A stretch of DNA of 10,000 nt from Eimeria necatrix. Its lineage: Eukaryota > Apicomplexa > Conoidasida > Eucoccidiorida > Eimeriidae. The position numbers and the translations under genes are program-made. Positions 7,641 to 10,000 of this stretch are shown piece after piece. The stretch's first letter is position 1; every line of letters begins with the position of its first letter. Under the pieces are notes generated by a model, which ran no database searches, was not told the origin of the DNA, and saw only the letters and a program-made list of their open reading frames with translations. The stretch spans positions 7,501 to 17,500 of the forward strand of contig NW_013655205.1 in assembly GCF_000499385.1 (NCBI RefSeq), in the 5' to 3' direction.

Positions 7641-7644
7641 CACC

Positions 7645-7976
7645 ATGTTTTTCTCCATTTTCAGGCGTATTGTTAGCCTTTTGGAGTTTATTTTGAGTTC
7701 TATTTCTCCTTTTAACTCAAAGGAAACTCATGATCTCCAAGATGTGCTGGGTTTTCCCGTTCCTGCATCGGTGAAGGCTCAGTTCAAGTACAAAAGCCAG
7801 TTCCGGTGCCTCATGCCTGCACAGGTGCGGCCGCCGCGAGTTTTTCGCTTATTTAAGCAATCAAATGCTTTTATTATTCATTAAAAACATTATTTTCTCC
7901 TTCTCTGCAGTTTGGCGGTCAAAAAGACCCTTTTCTCGCAGCTGCTGCTCTTGAATCGGCCCGCCGACGCTGTCAC

Positions 7977-8011
<35 letters not shown>

Positions 8012-8161
8012 GCTGCTTCTGCATGCAGGCTATAGCGCTGGTCGGGGGCATTTTGCTGCTGCTTTATCTCATGAGTCGTCTCGTGCGCAAGGTTTCCTTC
8101 GAGATGTACTTCAGAACCTTTTTCCGAGAAGCCGCTTCTTTGATGCAGGTAACAAGCAGCT

Positions 8162-8192
<31 letters not shown>

Positions 8193-8327
8193 TGCAGCAG
8201 CTGCTGCTGCTGCCTCCACCCGCAGCCACCTTTCAAAGAGGCGTTTCAGCTCAGGCCCTCTGCTGCTGCTGCTGCTGCCGCCTCTTCCCTGCCGCCTCCG
8301 CGCTGCTTCCGCTGCTGCTGCCGCCGC

Positions 8328-8369
<42 letters not shown>

Positions 8370-8550
8370 GGGCACTGAGCCGCAGCAGCTGCAGTGTGTG
8401 TGTGGGGCCCCAGAATCCCGGGGGAGTGCAGCAGCTGCGCTGGAAGGCCCTGGCCTTTTTCGGAAGCTGGAAAGACTTTGCTGCTGCGCGGCACACAGCC
8501 CAAGTTCTGGGGCTTATTTTGGCTGCTGGGGGCCGCGACGCGAAGCATGT

Positions 8551-8617
<67 letters not shown>

Positions 8618-9152
8618 GCTGTTCTAGAATTGCTGCTTAGTTACTTCTTCTTCTTGGTTTCTTTGGTGACGGGCCATTTATTATTTATTTATTATTTATT
8701 ATTTATTATTTATTATTTATTATTTATTATTTATTATTTATTATAATTGATTTATTTTATTTTATTTATTTATTTTATTATTTTATTTTATTTCTCTTTT
8801 TGAATTTGTTTTTATTTCTCGAGTTTTTGATTTTTCGTTTCTGCATTTTCGCACTTTCCCTCTTTTGCAAATTTTTATTTTTTGATTTATTTCTTCTTTC
8901 ATTTATTTCTTTTTGATCTCCGATTAATTTAATTAATTTAATTTAATTAATTTAATTTAATTAATTTAATTAATTTAATTTAATTAAATTAAATTAATTT
9001 AATTAAATTAATTAAATTAAATTTATTTATTTTATTTGCTGCTGCGTCCAGGAGGCTTCCCGAATTGCGTCTGAGCTGGCAGCCGTTGAAGCCCCCTTAG
9101 ATGCACATTTTGTGAAGCAGATCCACTGCAGGTAAATTTAAATTGCTGCTGC

Positions 9153-9205
<53 letters not shown>

Positions 9206-9224
9206 TTGTTGCAGAATATCATAG
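7645..9224 (+). CDS. Unrecognised spliced gene (about 5 exons), 3' end uncertain
   Basis: My model joins 7645-7824, 7911-8148, 8250-8548, 9052-9131 and 9215-9224: 807 nt, 268 residues. The start ATG follows CACC. Exon 1 includes DVLGFPVPASVKAQFKYKSQ and FRCLMPAQ; exon 2 FGGQKDPFLAAAALESARRR, poly-Ala, YSAGRGHFAAALSHESSRAQ and GFLRDVLQNLFPRSRFFDA; exon 3 Cys/Leu runs, then GGVQQLRWKALAFFGSWKDF and ARHTAQVLGLILAAGGRDAKH; exon 4 EASRIASELAAVEAPLDAHF and VKQIHCR. Exons 3-4 look alpha-helical. Junctions 1-2 and 3-4 are phase 0 with clear signals; 2-3 is the weakest. An alternative acceptor at 9224 would replace the RIS stop by a longer Ala-rich tail. Exon 1 may begin later, since there are acceptor-like sites at 7664 and 7722, or be preceded by others. 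I do not recognise the family and assign no function. Confidence 0.5.
7825..7910 (+). other. Intron (86 bp) of the right-hand gene
   Basis: The donor is CAG|GTGCGG at 7825. The acceptor TTCTCCTTCTCTGCAG ends at 7910 after an AT-rich interior. The intron is AT-rich compared with its flanks and the join is phase 0. Confidence 0.7.
8677..8744. repeat. (TTTATTA)n microsatellite
   Basis: About nine copies of the 7-bp unit TTTATTA, with one slightly irregular copy near the start. It lies in the large intron. The apicomplexan telomere unit is TTTAGGG; this differs and is not called telomeric. Confidence 0.85.
8923..9022. repeat. TTAAT/ATTAA self-complementary AT block
   Basis: About 100 bp is made only of A and T in TTAATTTAA and TTAATTAA pieces. 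The left part favours TTTAAT and the right part ATTAAA, so the two halves are largely complementary and could fold back. It ends 29 bp before the intron acceptor. Confidence 0.8.
9132..9214 (+). other. Intron (83 bp) with CTG/TTG tract as pyrimidine run
   Basis: The donor is CAG|GTAAAT at 9132. The interior is (CTG)n with TTG interruptions, and the acceptor TTGTTGCAG ends at 9214. A second AG at 9224 is in phase with a longer open frame, so acceptor choice is uncertain. Confidence 0.6.
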
Positions 9225-9618
9225 AGCAGCAGCACTAGTGCAGATAAGAGCAGCTGTAGCGGTTTCCGAAGAGAAACTGCTGCTGCGAGCAGCAGCCGTA
9301 GGAGCAGCAGCAGCAGCAGCAGCAGCAGCTGCAGCAGCAGCAGCAGCAGCAGCAGGAGCAGCAGCAGCAGCAGCTGCAAGAATGCGAGTTGCTGCGCGTG
9401 GGTTTCGCAGGCGGAGCGCGCGAGCGCCGCCGCTGCAGAACAAGTGGACTGCTGCAGGTGCTGCTGCTGCTGCTGCTGCTGCTGCTGGGCGGGCGGAGGA
9501 AAACAGCCTCAAAAGCCGCTTTTTTCTCGTTCTTGCTGTTGCTTATTGGGAGACAGAAAGTTTCTGTCGAGCAGTTTTAAATGACCCCGCAAGTTGCTTG
9601 CTGGTGCTGGCAATATAG
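9225..9618 (+). CDS. Poly-Ala open frame, alternative terminal exon of the right-hand gene
   Basis: If splicing uses the AG at 9223-9224, the frame continues AAALVQIRAAVAVSEEKLLL, poly-Ala, RMRVAARGFRRRSARAPPLQ, a second poly-Ala and a hydrophobic end, with a stop at 9616-9618. A possible donor CAG|GTGCTG lies at about 9457. The first part looks plausible as protein, but it depends on passing over the better acceptor at 9214. No domain was recognised. Confidence 0.3.
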
Positions 9619-9947
9619 CAGCAGCGCGCAGCAGCAACCCAAGTGGAAACCGGCGCTTTTTCGAAAGCTTTTTCCTCCAAACGAACCATTTTTAAGTTTA
9701 TTTGACGCATTTGCAAATTTATTTCTCCAAATTAAACCAAAAGTGTCCAAATGAAACCAAAAAGGCGGAAGCCGCTTTCCGAAAACGCAGGCGGCGCCGC
9801 CGAGGTGTACAGACACCTGAAACGCCATTCAGAAACGCGAACGCGCAGCGCCGCCTCAGTCACTTTTCTGCGTCAAAAGTTGGAAACTTTTCGCGAAATT
9901 AACTTCTGTTGTTCTTGAAGTTGTAATTAATTATTTATTTCTTTCAG
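9619..9947. other. Non-coding stretch, likely intron or spacer
   Basis: The sequence is AT-rich with no credible coding frame. It contains the 16-bp element at 9803-9818 and ends in a good acceptor, TTATTTATTTCTTTCAG (9931-9947). Confidence 0.45.
9803..9818 (+). repeat. Dispersed 16-bp palindrome-like element
   Basis: AGGTGTACAGACACCT is identical to 5180-5195 and to the reverse complement of 6277-6292. It is flanked on the right by GAAACGCC; CGAAACGCC also occurs just after the AT block, at 5410-5418. Confidence 0.75.
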
Positions 9948-10000
9948 TTTCCGCTCAAATGGCGATTTCGTGCTGCTTTCCGCCGCTGCGCGGCTGCAGC
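9948..10000 (+). CDS. Candidate exon running off the window
   Basis: The sequence directly after the acceptor at 9947 is open. One frame reads FRSNGDFVLLSAAARLQ with mostly G/C third positions, like other exons here. It may be a further exon of the right-hand gene or the start of the next one. It is too short to identify. Confidence 0.35.

Larger units (their letters stand above)
8549..9051 (+). other. Repeat-filled intron (503 bp) of the right-hand gene
   Basis: The donor is GTGAGC at 8549 and the acceptor GCGTCCAG ends at 9051. The join is phase 0 (DAKH|EAS). From left to right it contains a (CAG)n tract (about 8554-8616), T-rich sequence, a (TTTATTA)n array, more T-rich sequence and a TTAAT/ATTAA block. 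If translated instead, the CAG tract would give poly-Ser followed by nonsense. Confidence 0.65.

Noticed and set aside
7912..8640. Single-exon membrane protein in the frame starting at 7912
   Set aside because: It has no ATG at its start, runs through two splice signals and several homopolymers, and is out of phase with the preceding exon. Kept only as a dual-frame observation.
8677..8744. Telomere-like repeat
   Set aside because: The unit TTTATTA is not TTTAGGG, and it lies inside an intron.

Overview
The window looks like nuclear DNA of a coccidian apicomplexan, most probably an Eimeria species. It is saturated with (CAG)n/(CTG)n triplet tracts that are read through real genes as poly-Ala, poly-Gln and poly-Ser. 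It has spliced genes with GT...AG introns and GC-rich exons next to AT-rich non-coding blocks. Triplet repeats coding homopolymers at this density are an established hallmark of Eimeria genomes. The species is inferred, not proven. No bacterial, phage, CRISPR, tRNA or rRNA feature was seen.

Layout. Bases 1-1680 hold degenerate CAG/CTG repeats, a 16-bp tandem array, one perfect stem-loop and a pyrimidine-rich tract ending in an acceptor-like CAG, but no convincing gene. Bases 1682-2114 are an Ala/Pro-rich ORF that may be a first exon. Bases 2509-4778 are the best-supported gene: a two-exon, 643-residue Ser/Thr protein kinase with all the main catalytic landmarks. Homopolymer insertions sit in the loops between them. 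A 36-bp minisatellite (4797-5275) starts 18 bp after the kinase stop and is followed by a short AT-only block (5319-5407).

Bases 5408-6294 contain GC-rich open frames and a good 3' splice site, probably parts of another gene whose structure I cannot resolve. Bases 6295-7640 are non-coding as far as I can see. From about 7645 a second spliced gene runs rightward. Several junctions agree in phase, but I do not recognise the protein. Its largest intron (8549-9051) is filled with three kinds of simple repeat. A last candidate exon starts at 9948 and leaves the window.

The genes do not form an obvious pathway. The most unusual signal outside the genes is a palindromic GTGTAC..ACAC element. It occurs as a 20-bp perfect palindrome inside the kinase exon, as the seed of the minisatellite beside that gene, and as exact 16-bp copies in both orientations further along the window.
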